Shown here one piece after another: positions 1-12,350 of a stretch of 64,000 bases of DNA. Each line of letters starts with the position of its first letter. The stretch's first letter is position 1. Origin of the DNA: Aquila chrysaetos chrysaetos (taxonomy: Eukaryota > Chordata > Aves > Accipitriformes > Accipitridae); assembly GCF_900496995.4 (NCBI RefSeq), contig NC_044019.1:496001-560000 (forward strand). Reading direction: 5' to 3'. Position numbers and translations under genes: made by a program. The notes beneath the pieces are model-generated. The model ran no database searches. It had not been told where the DNA came from and saw only the letters and a list, made by a program, of their open reading frames with translations.

Positions 1-3000
1 GGGCATTTCACTGTCCACATTAGCTTCTGCCTAGACCTGGTGTGAAACCTGGGGCCTGGAGGCCAGCCACTGCCCATTAATTTGTTTTATATGGTTGATG
101 ACTATCTTTAGGGTTTGTTTTGTGTTCTTGCATTACTGTTTGTTGCCAGTAGGATGATGGTTAATGTACGGTCTCCTCAATATGTCTGAAAGGCATAAGC
201 ACAAGCTTATGAGCAACAAGTTCCTCGTTCTTGCCCGATTTTCAAGTTGAAAGAGGAAAACTAAGGGAATTTCTGGATTTGACATTGGCAGACTCTCATG
301 ATGTGATTTGTCAAGCACCCACTAGCTGATGGCATTTTTGCCAGGGCTGTTGAGGCTGACACACGACAGGCAGATGGGAATTATGTGTGTTCCCATGGTG
401 GGGATGTTGTGTAAGCTGATGGTGCAGTCCAACACTGGCAGACTCTTTGCAGTGACACTGGAAGTGCTGCTGCTGGGCTGGTGTTATGCCCACTGACTGT
501 CACAAATAAGGAAAGCCTGACGATTGTGTGCACTCCAGTGTTTTTGATGTCACTGTTACCATAATTGAATGGGAGTGTATCCTTCTCTCTTAAATGGGAT
601 GACTAATCTGCTTGAGAGGAGAAAGGAGCAGGAGTTCAGAAAGCAATTGCACACCTGTTCCTTGCTTCTTTTTAAGAATTGATACGAGCAACCATTTCCC
701 TGGACTGTGACTCCCGCTCCTCTGATCACACCGAAGCTCCTATGATCAGTCACGCTCCCTGAAACTTGGCTCCAGCATCTTTCTTCCTATTATGGTCAAC
801 CTGGCCATGTCTGCAGCTGCTGCCCTACAGCCAGTTACGAGCTTCAGTAGCAGACTGGCTTGGTGCAAGCTATTGCTGCCAGCAGGCTCCTGCTTGGTCA
901 GTGTTGCACATGGCAGGAGAAGGTACCTGTGATGTGGAGCTTGGGCCAGGCTGGCGCTCTGTTCTCCCAAGCCTCTTCAGAGACCAGCCAGAATCTCTTC
1001 TGGCATGTTTTTAAGCCACAGGTTTCTTAACCGTCTGGTAAAAGGAACTTCATTTGGCTGGGGAGGAGTTTCTGATGTGTTCATATCTTACGCCTCTGCT
1101 CTTGGACTTCCTCCTTCAGTTAAGTGGTCTCTTTGAATCATGACAGGTCCAAACTGCCCAAATCATTTCAATTCCTGATCTGTTGAGTGTACAGAATTTG
1201 CTTACTTTGCATACATTTTTCAATAAGATTAACAGCTGATCTCTTGAGCAAACACTGGGTTTTAATGTCAGCAGAATGACATAGGCTGCTTGTTCTGAAT
1301 GTGTCTTAGCAGCTCTGCTGCTGTTTAGCTGTGCCCTCGATAGAGGGGAGTGATTTTGTTCAGAACCTGAAATAGTTAATTAACCCTTACAGGTGTTTAG
1401 TAATAAATTTTTAACTCTGAAATTGTTCCTTCCTTTCTTTCTGGGCAGAGTTTTTCATTTTATGGTTGCATAGTAGGGACTCTTAAGCTTCTTACTCTGA
1501 CCCTGGTAGAATTAACTTTCCTTAAAGAAAATAAGTCTAGAGCAAGGGCTGAATTGTCTGTTGCCTTTCTCCTTGTCAGCCTGCACTCTGCTGTCCCTCT
1601 GTTGAGTTTTTGGAATGTGGCTGGACACAGTGAAGATGGGCACCCACAGGAAGCTTGGCGTTTCTCACTGCTGGTGTTCGAATAAATCCTTTCTTTCTCT
1701 TCCTCCAAACCACATATCTTCATGCTAACTGTGTGGATGCTTCAGCTCACAGCTGGATTCAGGGGACCTGCTTGGGTAGGAAGGATGTGGGGAGGAAAGG
1801 GACAGAAGAAGCTGAAAACCAAATGCAAAGCAAGGTCTTGGCCACAAGAAATTACAATTTGAATCTCAGATGGGCAAACCCGCCTGGTTTTCCACTGTAG
1901 CATGGAAAATTGGATCCCCCTGCAACTGCGGCCTCATTAAAAAGAGATTCTTTAAAGGGTAGAGAAGGAGCAAAAGTCCCAGTGTGCACAAATACTGGCT
2001 TAGAGCTTTGTCCCATTACCTTGTATGGGGATGCTGCGTTGTGAGAGCCTGACTTGTTAGCAGCAGGTTTTCCTTTCGCATAGGAAAAGTTTTGTTTTAA
2101 GTTTCCTTATCTTAGGAGAAAGAATGAGAAATTTAGTACTGGGGGAAAAAGGTCTATGAACTCATTGGTGTTATGAAACCAGAGCAGAGTTTTGGAGTTC
2201 CTTAGGACCCTGAACTTCCTGATAGCCCCCGTCCCCACTCCGCAGGCACAACAGCTCACGGCCTCAGGGTGTCGAGATTTCTTGCAGACCCAGCCATGCC
2301 TACTGGAGAGTCTGTAAGGACATCAAGGCCAAAACTATTTCCATGTGCGGATAGCTGACTCTGTGTATGGTCTCTCTAAGGTTTGTTGGCCTTCCTGAGA
2401 GACCTGGCCAAACGTTTATGGTAATTCAAAAATTTAATTTAAACTTTAAAAAATCATTGCTGCTTTCCAGATCTTTTGAGTATATCTGGTCTGGCAGAAT
2501 TCAGCAGGTGCTTGGACCAGGTGTCAGTGGTCCTCTTCCTCCCAGAATCAGTGTTGCTGGTGTTACAAGAAAGCATGAAAGTGAGCCTGGCCTCCTGGAG
2601 ATGGTGCCTCCTGGAGACGCATCCCATCACCTCCTCCTCTGTAGAATGCTGATATAGAAAATAAATATTAGCATACATATTGTGGCATGTCACTAATGTA
2701 TAAAGTGATAAAGATGCTTCCTGTCTCTCATCCTGTGTCTCAGCCTGTTGTTTGAGGCAGAGGGCACCTCTTCTTGCACCTACCAGAGCCAGGCTTTGTC
2801 TCCAAGTGCTCTCATTGCACTTGAAACCTCACTCTTTAGCCTCTCCTCTCTGCAGGAGGCTGCTTTTGGGTAGGACTGGGCTCTGTGTGTCTGCCCTTAG
2901 CAGCACCCTCCTGGAACCCTCTTGCTGCATGCAGGCAGTGCTGCGTGCGAAGGCACCGCTCAGCTTTGGCGTGCCCACACCTCTGCCTGCACTGCTGCAA

Positions 3001-6000
3001 CCTCATGCAGGTCCAGCACAGCGGTGGCGGCCGTGCCCTGCACCGCAGCCCTTCGCTGTTCCTTGCCTTGGAGCGGGTGTGATGTCTCAGTCACGACTGC
3101 TAACAGTGCAGTGCTTCCTGCAGGGCGCCTCTGGGCAGGCTGTGGGCTGACATCAGGTGAGATTCCCTCGGTTTAAGGGTAAGATAAGACATTTGTGGGA
3201 CAGTTGTGCTTTTAACGCTTACTTGGATCTATACGCAGAACTGTCAGGAGGAGTCCATGTGATATGTTTTTGCTCTTTGGATGGAGGGCACCTTCAGAGA
3301 TCTCTTCTGAGCATTAGGAAACCCTCAATTTGTCATTCTAAGACTGTATTAAAATCATGCGACAATCTAGGTCTACCTTGTGACTTGTCAGGTGCTCGAA
3401 TGGTTTCTGCTACTTCTTCCTCTCAGAGTTGTGGGCATTTTCAGGAAGCTGCCCACCTTGCTGAGCAAGGGTGATTTCTGACAGCGCTTATTTCATTTGA
3501 AATGCAGGGTGTTTCCTTACAACTGTGCCAGCCACTTTGCTAAATCTGTTGCAGAGCCCGGAGCAGTCATGGGCTGCTGTGGGCAGGAGGTCGCTCTGCC
3601 CGTGCTTGGGGAAGTGACTGTGGTGCAGCTTGCTCAGCAGAGCTCAGTGTATGCACATGCGTAAGCACCGCATCCCAGCGGTGCAGGTGGGGGCTGCGTG
3701 GCCTTACACCCAGCTGATTCATTTGTCTCCTGCCTCCTCCTCTGAGGCCAACTGTAAGAACCGAATTTTCCCTACATGTTGGAGAAATGACGTTGTGCTG
3801 GTGATGGGGGAGCTGCCAGGTGAGGTCCGTGGCGAGGACTCTGCTCCTCGCCGTGCCAGAGCCCCCCGGAGCAGCCCTTCATCCTTGAGATTTCCGAGCT
3901 GTCCGTGGGGAGGCTCAGGCTGGAAGGCAGCTCGGAGGCGAGATCTGAGGGCAGGAAGTGACTCAGTGGTGCTGCGAGCAGGCGGGCGAAGGCTTGACGC
4001 AACACCGCTCCGAAGGGTGCTCCGAGCAGGCTGGGTCCGGCTGGGTTACCCTGATGAAACACTCGGCACCTTTCTGGCATGCTGCCTCCAGCCTCTCACC
4101 CGAAAGCAGGATCTCCTGTAACAGCAGATGGGGGATGTTGTTCTCGCTGCGCCAGGTGTGCAGCCGCGCTCATGGGTTTGGGAGCAGAGCAAGAGGGTAC
4201 AGGCAGAGGTAGCAGCGTGTGGAAGTGCGGAGAGACCTGTGCAGCACCCCGGGGAGCTGGCCCCCGCTGCCCCCCCGGACAGCCTGGGCTGGCCGTGCCA
4301 GCCCCTGGCTGGGGTGCACAGTGACCCTGGGCGGATCCGCAGAAGCGGTGTCGGGAATTGTGGACTGAAAACGTTCCCAGCCTAACGGAGGGGCTGGAGC
4401 TGCTCCTCAGAGCAAGCAGCTGGTTTCCCTTTTAGGGTCGGTGGCAGGCAGAAACAATTTCACGCAGATTCCAGGACCCATAATGGTTCTGGAAAGCCAA
4501 CAGGAACAAAAAGCGTTCTTCTCCTCTTCTGACCTTGGAGCGCGTTGAGGACCGTCTTCCAAAGCCTTGTCCCTGGATGGTTTCATCCCTACGTGGGGAA
4601 TGCTCGCCTGTCCCAGCGAGGCTGTGCTCTCTCTTCTGCGTGCCTGTTCAGGTGTGAACTACAACTGCACAAGGTGTGCTCAGAGCAGACCAGGGAAGAT
4701 GAGAATAGGCAGGAACCTGACAGACTGTCAAAGGCAGGTCTGTTCTTGTGTCCCGGAAAGATTAAGTGTTTCCCTAGGAATAGCCTTATGGGTTGCTCTA
4801 GGATCACTTCGTGGAGCAGCTGGTTGTGACCTGACAACAAACAACAAACTGGTGTGAAGTTACACAGGGTCGTAGGTTCACCACATACATGGGACCTCTC
4901 GCTGAAGGAGTTCATTGTAGCAGGAATCATCTCAAAAGGCTGGTTAAACTCTTAAGGGATTGCATGCAGCAGAAGCCTGGCCCTGGACAGTCTGTACTGT
5001 CTCCTTTGCATAATAGGTCCCCAGTTTATGGACACTAAAATTAATGTAATAATCTCCTGGGGCTGTTGCTAAGCCATCTGCTGTGTTGCTGTGGACAATG
5101 ACACCGGGGTGGTGTTAGGTGCATGTTACTCTCTAATTAGAAAGTGGACTCTGCTGTGTGTCCTTGACAAATTGCTGACCTTTCTCATACGTGAAGCTAT
5201 TCTGAGCTCTGTTCCAGACTGATCACATTTGCATCCCGGAGCACTTTAAATGTTGTTTGTGAGAGGAGCTCTTGTTCCCAAGGCTGTTTGTTCATGGGCA
5301 CAGGAGAGGAACTGAACTTCCTTTCCTCCATGAGCACAACTATATCTGTCAACGGGAAAGGGTAGGCAGCTGGCAGGCATATATCTGTTGTTTATTTTTG
5401 CCCTCAGACAGCTAGCGTGACAGCTGAGAGAATACCCTACATCCAGCTCCACCGTCCTCTGCGTACAAGGGACCTGCTTCAGTAGACTTTGTCCCTCAGG
5501 GACCACAGCCATCTGGTAATGGGCAAGCAAACATTTTGCAACTGGAATCCCGTCATTTTAGGGCAACACCTTGGTTAGCATCTGAGGGTGTTACTTACAT
5601 CAGCCTAGCACACAGCTAATGTTTACAGGGTGGTGCGGACTGCGAAGTATGAGCACATGCTAATTAGCACGCATAGTGACTGCCTATATTGTGCCTTCTA
5701 AATCTGAGCCTCAGTTAAAGGGGTTTTTTTTAATGCATTTTAAAACTCCACCTCTTTTCATTATGAATGCAGACGATTTCCAGGTTCCTCATTAAAATCA
5801 CAGTAAGAATTGTGGGCTTTTGTGCTATTTTTTTTACTTTATTTCTTTTGTCCCACCTTCCTCTTCTCCATGAAGTTGGTCTCTGGCAGTGCCATGTCCT
5901 TAGGGGTGAAGATGCAGAATTTGCTTTGGCGTTGCATAGGGCTTTGACACCCCTCCCCAGCACTGCATGTGAGACCGGAACAAAGAGAGCAAACAGCTTA

Positions 6001-9000
6001 TCTAATACAAATAACCCTGAGCAAACTTCCTGGGCCTGTTCTTTCTTCTGTGGAAAAGGCAGTGCAGAGTCTGATCCCGTACGGTCTCGGCCACGTGATG
6101 CTCTTGGGACTTGCTCTGCTGGCAGTCCGTGCATCTGCCAGCCCGCTCGGACCCTGCAGTCTGGAGAGCAGGAGCTTGGCTCACACAGCGTGCAACAGAC
6201 ATAGGTAGACTTTGGGGAGAAACTACTCAAAGTGGAGGCAAGCACGGCATGCTGCTTTAGGGTCTTCCTCAGTATATCATCTTCAGAGGGTTTACATGGT
6301 TTTCACTTCCTCTTCTGTGGTTGGTCTGTGTTGCACACCCTGCAATGAAAGCAGCGCTGCAGGGCACCCACCAGCGCTGCCTGCGGTCTTGCCGGTGAGC
6401 ACCGGCTGAGGGCTTCAGCCCGCAGAAGGCTAGCTGGGGGTCCTGGTGGGCTCAGGAGTGCCAGCTGCCCTCAGTGGTGGAGGAGAGGAGGACTGGCACT
6501 GCCAGGGGCCTGGGTGACAAACAGCATTTGGGATTGAAATGTTCCTGACCTGTGACCTTTTTTTTTAATCCCTGTTTTGATCATGGTGATAGCTCAGCTG
6601 CCCCAGGGGAGCAGGGGTCCCCGAGCTGTACTTGCTGTAGCTCTCCTGTGGTTTGCTGGCTGGCACTGGGTCCCGAGGGTGCTTGTGGGGCCGGGGGACG
6701 GCGCGTGCTTGGGGCAGCAGCACCTGCCTCGTCACGGTGGTTTGTGGTTCAGGGGTGCGAGAGCCCCAGCAGTCCTTGGTGGGTTTATCCTGCCCACCTC
6801 CTACCCCTGCAGCACAGGGAAATGCTGTCCCTTGTTTTGATTTTGGGGACCAGGGCTCCCGGAGGGACAGTGTCAGGGTCAGGTGCAGCAGTGCTCAGGA
6901 GGCTGAATCCATGTCACCGGTAAAACCCAAGGTAAAACCATTCAAGTTGGTTTTCCTTCCCTCGCATTTTCTGCTGTCCTCTGACCTCGTATTGGAGGAC
7001 CACAGAGATAAAGCGCAGCCCATTGAGCAAGCATGGCAGCTCCCTGCTCTGGCGGTACCATGGCTCCCAGGGTAGGAGTGCTCATTAGCGGCCCTTTTAT
7101 TACAGACACACCTTGGAAAGTTCCCTTCAACAGCGCTGGGAGGAGGAGGGTAATTAATTTGATTTTCATTCTTTGCCAGAGAGAAAGGTCCCATGTGGCT
7201 TCAGGGAGCGAAGGCAAGTGGGGCGGCAGAGGAGGAGCAGTGAGTGAGAAGCAGCCAGGAGCCATGCGGGGCGCTGGGGAGTGTGGGAGCTGCTGCCCAC
7301 AGCAGGCAGGGTGAGCACCCACCTCATGGGGTGCCCCAGAGGGAGGGGGTGCCGGGGGGCCAGCCCAGGTGGGGGCACAGCTGGGGCAGCAGCTCCAGTT
7401 CGGCACCCTGGCACCCATCCGGCTCCCCTGTGCAAACCACCCCAAGCTGCCCTGTCTCCAGTAACAGACTGGAAATTGCCTGGCCTGGGCTGCCTCGTTC
7501 CACAGGCAGCGAGTCTGGGGCTGCCAGTTGGGGCGCTTGAGGACGGGCTCGGCGGAGCGGTGGCCCCAATCCCGCAACTGCTCGCAGGGGCATGCTGTGG
7601 AGCTGCTCCCGCAGCCGCAGCCACGCGCAGCAGCCTGCCACGCTGGAGGGCACGGAGCGGTCAGCGGAGCAGGCAACGGCCGGGGCAGCAGCTGGGCAAC
7701 GAGAGCGTCTGAAAAGGGACTTTGTTCCCTCTCTGTTGGTCACGTAGCCATGTGGGAACACTAGATTTATTCACCGGCAGTCCTATCGGCACATACCAGG
7801 CTTGACAACAGCTGGGAGCTGTGTGGCTTGACCAAGAATAGCCCTGGGGAGCTTACTGCCGTGAGTCAGAGCTGTCTGGATCAGCTCCTGCCCTGGAGGC
7901 TGCCACTGCAGCCGGGGAACCCATGAGGAGGGAGGCGCAGGGGCTGGCGGTGAGCTCCCTGCCCCATTAAATGCTAAAGTGTAGATTGAGCCAGAATAGC
8001 TCATTCTGAAGTGGGTGGGTTCATGAAGAAAACTGCAGTGTGCGGCACTCTGCAGCTGACTGCTCAGATGTAATTCCATGGGCTTGTCTACACTTGATAG
8101 CAACCTGTATTAAAGAAGGGTGTGATTTTGCAAGTGGAAAACTCCATATTTAGGAATATTTAGGAAGGTTTAACCACGTTAAACCAAACAGAAGGAAGAT
8201 ACTCTTGTTCTGGAGTTAGTGCTCCAAAGAAATCAAAATACTTCCACAAACATCTTTCTTGTCTGAGAGGGAGACGAGAGGCAACGAGAGATGTCTGATC
8301 TACTGTGTGCAAAACCCCAACACCTCTGTTGCTTGTAAAACACCCAACCTCCCCAACACCTTCTCCCTGAAGAGTGTTTGTAGTTGGAGCAACATGTGCA
8401 AAATGGTTTGCTGGGATGTGGCTTCATAGCTGGGCACAGCGTGAGGTGCCTGATTTCTGCTTCCCTGTGGAGCAGCTGCTTTAACATTCTGGAGAAGGTC
8501 CAGAATTTGAAATGCTGACAGCCCCATCAGGCAGAGCATCAACTCACAGGCCTTCAGGAGGAATCTTGCTGTTGGTCCAGGGCCATGCTGGTGGCTGAGC
8601 GTGGGTCTCTGAAGGGCTGCTTGGTAGACAGATCGGCCTCAAGGTGGCTGGCTCTCTGATGTGACAGTGGATGTGCACCCACACAGTGTGTGGATGGTCC
8701 TGTTGTCAGTGCCAAATCAAAACTTTTCATGCAAAAAAATTGTCTCTTTTGGTCGTCATTTACACTTTACTTCCCAGCAAGGAGGCAGACAGTGAGAAGC
8801 TCAACTGCACGCTTACATGTCTAGGTTTCTCTGAGTGGTGCCTAAGTGCTCCAACTGTTGAACTTGAGTATAAACCTGAAGCAAGGTTCATCCCAGGCCC
8901 TGAATATGTGCAGGCTTTTTTGGAAGTGCGTACAGCCACAGAGCAGGTACAGCAGCTCAGGTCTGTGTCCTGTCCTGATAGCGGCTGTTGTTGGCTCAGT

Positions 9001-9102
9001 GCAGGATTCGTGGTCCTTGCCCTCCGGACATGACAGGGCTGTGCAGGGACATCTCAGGCAGTGTAAGCTGATACTGACCCAGCATCTCCACTGATCTCTT
9101 AG
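1..9102. other. Region upstream of FHL3 coding exons; no gene recognised
   Basis: I find no conserved coding exon on either strand here. Open frames are short and lack linked splice sites or recognisable domains. In human, FHL3 has a non-coding first exon several kilobases upstream and UTP11 lies divergently beyond it. No UTP11 coding sequence is visible, so this stretch is probably FHL3 5' intron or promoter, or intergenic DNA. GC-rich patches at about 3820-4060 and 6650-7700 are possible promoter areas but are not clear CpG islands. Confidence 0.5.
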
Positions 9103-9131
9103 CAGGTGAAGGAGGCCCTCAGACTGGCACC

Positions 9132-12100
9132 ATGACAGAGTGCTTTGACTGCGACAACTGCAAGGAGTCCTTGTATGGGCGCAAGTACATCCAGATGGAC
9201 AATGGCCCGTACTGCATCCCCTGCTACGATGCCCACTTTGCCAACACCTGTGATGAATGCAAAGAGCTGATCGGCCACGACTGCAGAGTGAGTATGGGAC
9301 CCCACGGCTGGGCAGGGCAGTTCCCTGGGGCCATCGGTCCCCTCCTCATCTCGGCTGTCCTCCCCAGGAGCTGTACTACGAGGATCGCCATTACCACGAG
9401 CACTGCTTTCGTTGCTTCCGCTGTGACCGTTCTCTGGCCGACGAGCCATTCACCTGCCAAGGCGAGGAGCTGCTGTGCAATGACTGCTACTGCAGCGAGT
9501 TCTCCTCCAAATGCGTTGCCTGCGAGAAGACAGTCATGCCAGGTAGGAGCGGGCAGACTTGAGTACTGCAGTTTGTTCCTGATCCCAGCAGCATCAGCTG
9601 GGGCTGCAGGGTCCAACACTAGGGCAGCAAGGAAGAGAGCTGAATTTCTCCTCTCCTGCCCCACTGTCACTGCATAGAGTGGGCCGGGCACTTTGCTTGT
9701 CTGGCAAGAGGGCAGGATCCCGAGCTGTGTGATCACAGCAGCCCTGTCTGTTCCCCTTTTTCACGGGGAAGTGAGCTGGGGAGGAGATAACAAAGGGTTT
9801 CCTGGGCATTTTCTGATGTGTGCTGACAAAAAGAGAAGGAATGACTGAAGGTGTGTGAGCGTCTCTGGAGACAGCCTGAGGCAAAGGAGTGTCTTTGCTT
9901 GGCCATTCTGGCACCATCTTCAGATGTAGGTTACAACAGGCATCCCTGCCGCGGCCTGTGTGCCGGTGCTGGGGGCATGTTCCCGCAGCCCTTCCCTTGT
10001 GGCTGTGGGGTGGGCCTGGGGCCTCCTGTTCCCAGCTGCCTGTGGTCCTGCGCTGCTGGGAGAGGGCAGGCACAGAGCCAGGTGTGCAGGACTGTTTATC
10101 CTGCGTAGCCTCCCATGTCCCCTATGTGTGCATGTGCTGCTCCGTCCTGTCACTGTGAACTGCTCTCTCTGCAGGATCCCGTAAGCTAGAGTACAACGGA
10201 CAAACCTGGCATGAACATTGCTTCATATGCAGCAGCTGCCAGCAGCCCATCGGGTCACGATCCTTCATCCCAGACAAGAAGGATTATTACTGTGTCCCCT
10301 GTTATGAGAGCAAGTTCGCTCCTCGCTGCACTCGTTGCAAAAAGGTGTGTCTGGCCTGACAGCCCAAAGCCCCTGAGTTCTCTGATCCAGGGGCACATTC
10401 CCCACCCCTGTCTGAGCCCCACCAGGGAAGGGTTCAGGTGCCAGCACCCTGGCTGGCTGCTGGTTCTGCACTGCGGCCCGTTTCCCCATGCCCGTGTGTC
10501 ACCAGTGTGCGCTCTCTTCCTGCAGACCCTGACCAAGGGAGGAGTGACTTACCGGGATGAGCCGTGGCACAAGGAGTGTTTTGTCTGCACAGGCTGCAAG
10601 ACCCCCTTGGCTGGCCAGCAGTTCACCTCCCAGGATGACAACCCGTACTGCATCAAGTGCTTTGGGAACCTCTATGCCAAGAAGTGCAGTGCCTGCACAA
10701 AGCCCATCACAGGTGAGCAGAACGGCCCTGGTTACAGGGCACTTCTGCAGAGCAGGGTATGACCTACCTGCCCTGTTTCCAGACATGCGGTGACTTCTCT
10801 GGGTGAAGCTGCCCTCTCGAGTGCACGTGTGACTCAGGCCCATAGGATGCTCATACACGTCTCCACCATGCAGTCTTGCTCAAGTGTCTCCAGGCACTTC
10901 AGGCCTCCCGGGGACAAATGCTGGGGAGTGCACAGTGTCCTCAGGCATGTCCCCCACAGAAACAACTGCAGCCGCTTTCCGAGGAACCCCATGAGAGAGG
11001 ATCTCTTTGTTGCAGTGGTCCTAGGGCTGCTTGTGTCCCTTCATCTGCATCTTTCAAAGCAGTGAACTGTGCCCTTTGGGAGGAATTCCCTCTGTCCAGA
11101 GGTAAAGGCTCCCAAAATGACCCCTCACAGTGTGATCTCATGTCTCTAGCTTACCTTGTTTGAGGCTGGTTGCCACGTCCTGTGGAAAGATTGCTCACAG
11201 ACAGGGAAAGCCAGAGACTTCCAGCCATAGCTGGAGCAGGAACTGCTGCAGGGGAGTCTGGACCTGTCGCACCTGCCTAAGACAGGGGAAGCAGAGGGTC
11301 GTCTTCTGCAGAAACCTCTGAGAGGGTCTGGCCTCCTTCCTGTCCTCCCCCACTTGACCTTTCCCTTTGCAGCTTGTGTCTTGTGCTGCTGGGAAGGCAG
11401 GCAAAGCCATGAATCAGCTGGTGACTCAAAGGATGACTCTGGCTAAGGACAGGGCAGCTCCCGGGCACCCCGCTTCCTGTCTGGTCCTTATCAGTTTGTC
11501 GCAGTCCCGGGGAGAAGGGGGTCACAGCCCGCAAGTCCACCCACTGCCGGCAGAGGAAGGAAGCTGCCCGGGGAGCCTCTGCAGGAGCCCGGGTCTGGGC
11601 TTGGTGGCAGGAGGGATCTTCCCAGGATTTCACTAGCACTGTCCTTGGAAGGAGCTGCTCCAGGCAGTGCTGCCAGTAGCTCCTGACAGCCCCTCGTTTG
11701 CTGTGGTGGTGCAGCTCTGCTCCCTGCTCCTCTCTGGGGAGAAAATGGTGATTCTGGTCCGAGGATCTCAACCCTGCAAAATCTGGTGTGAAATCATTTT
11801 GGTCCTCTTCCTCCGCCAAGAGTGGAGATTTGTATTTCACATGTATTTGGTACTGGGGGGTGTTTGGGTGCCACAGTGCAGCACTGCGTGTGAAGACCTG
11901 ACTCGGAGATGAACAGGCCGACTCGGTCTGTGCAGGACGTTCATCCCAGTTTCCCCAGGGGTTCTAACACTGCACTCTGTCCCTTCCGTAGGCTTTGGCG
12001 GTGGTAAATATGTCTCCTTTGAGGACCGTCACTGGCACCATAATTGCTTTAACTGTGCCCGCTGCAACACCTCGCTGGTTGGGAAAGGCTTCATCCCTGA

Positions 12101-12143
12101 CAACGATGAGATCCTGTGCCGCGACTGCAGCAGCGACCTATGA
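9132..12143 (+). CDS. FHL3: Four and a half LIM domains protein 3 (FHL3)
   Basis: Coding exons are 9132-9287, 9368-9542, 10175-10344, 10526-10712 and 11992-12143 (840 nt, 279 aa plus stop), close to the 280 aa of human FHL3. Phases join cleanly and every junction has GT-AG. The protein has an N-terminal half LIM finger (about residues 4-31) and four full LIM domains (about 40-92, 101-153, 162-212, 221-275). Each shows the Cys/His zinc ligands, e.g. HEHCFRC and HHNCFNC. FHL proteins are adaptors of the actin cytoskeleton and nucleus, expressed mainly in muscle, and bind transcription factors and integrins; they have no enzymatic activity. The start follows an acceptor near 9102-9105, so the 5' UTR is split. 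FHL3 is preferred over FHL1/2/5 because of near-identity in segments such as TLTKGGVTYRDEPWH and KYVSFEDRHWHHNC, and because of the SF3A3/INPP5B/MTF1 neighbours. Confidence 0.96.
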
Positions 12144-12344
12144 GCCTCCGAGGACACCGTGGGGCAGGGGCATTCTCTATTCTTCAGGGTCTTTGTGCCA
12201 GATACCCCAACACCATTTCAGGGGCAGGGCACAAGGCACAGGAGATGGGGCTGACCCCGAACCGTGGTGTGTTCAGGGGGTTCCTGTGCCTCTCCCTGAA
12301 GGCTAGAGTACGCTACGCTATGGCTCTGTGCAGAGTCAGAGCTA

Positions 12345-12350
12345 AATAAA
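12345..12350 (+). terminator. FHL3: FHL3 poly(A) signal
   Basis: An AATAAA hexamer lies about 200 bases after the FHL3 stop codon, giving a short 3' UTR. It is the first canonical signal downstream of the stop. Confidence 0.8.
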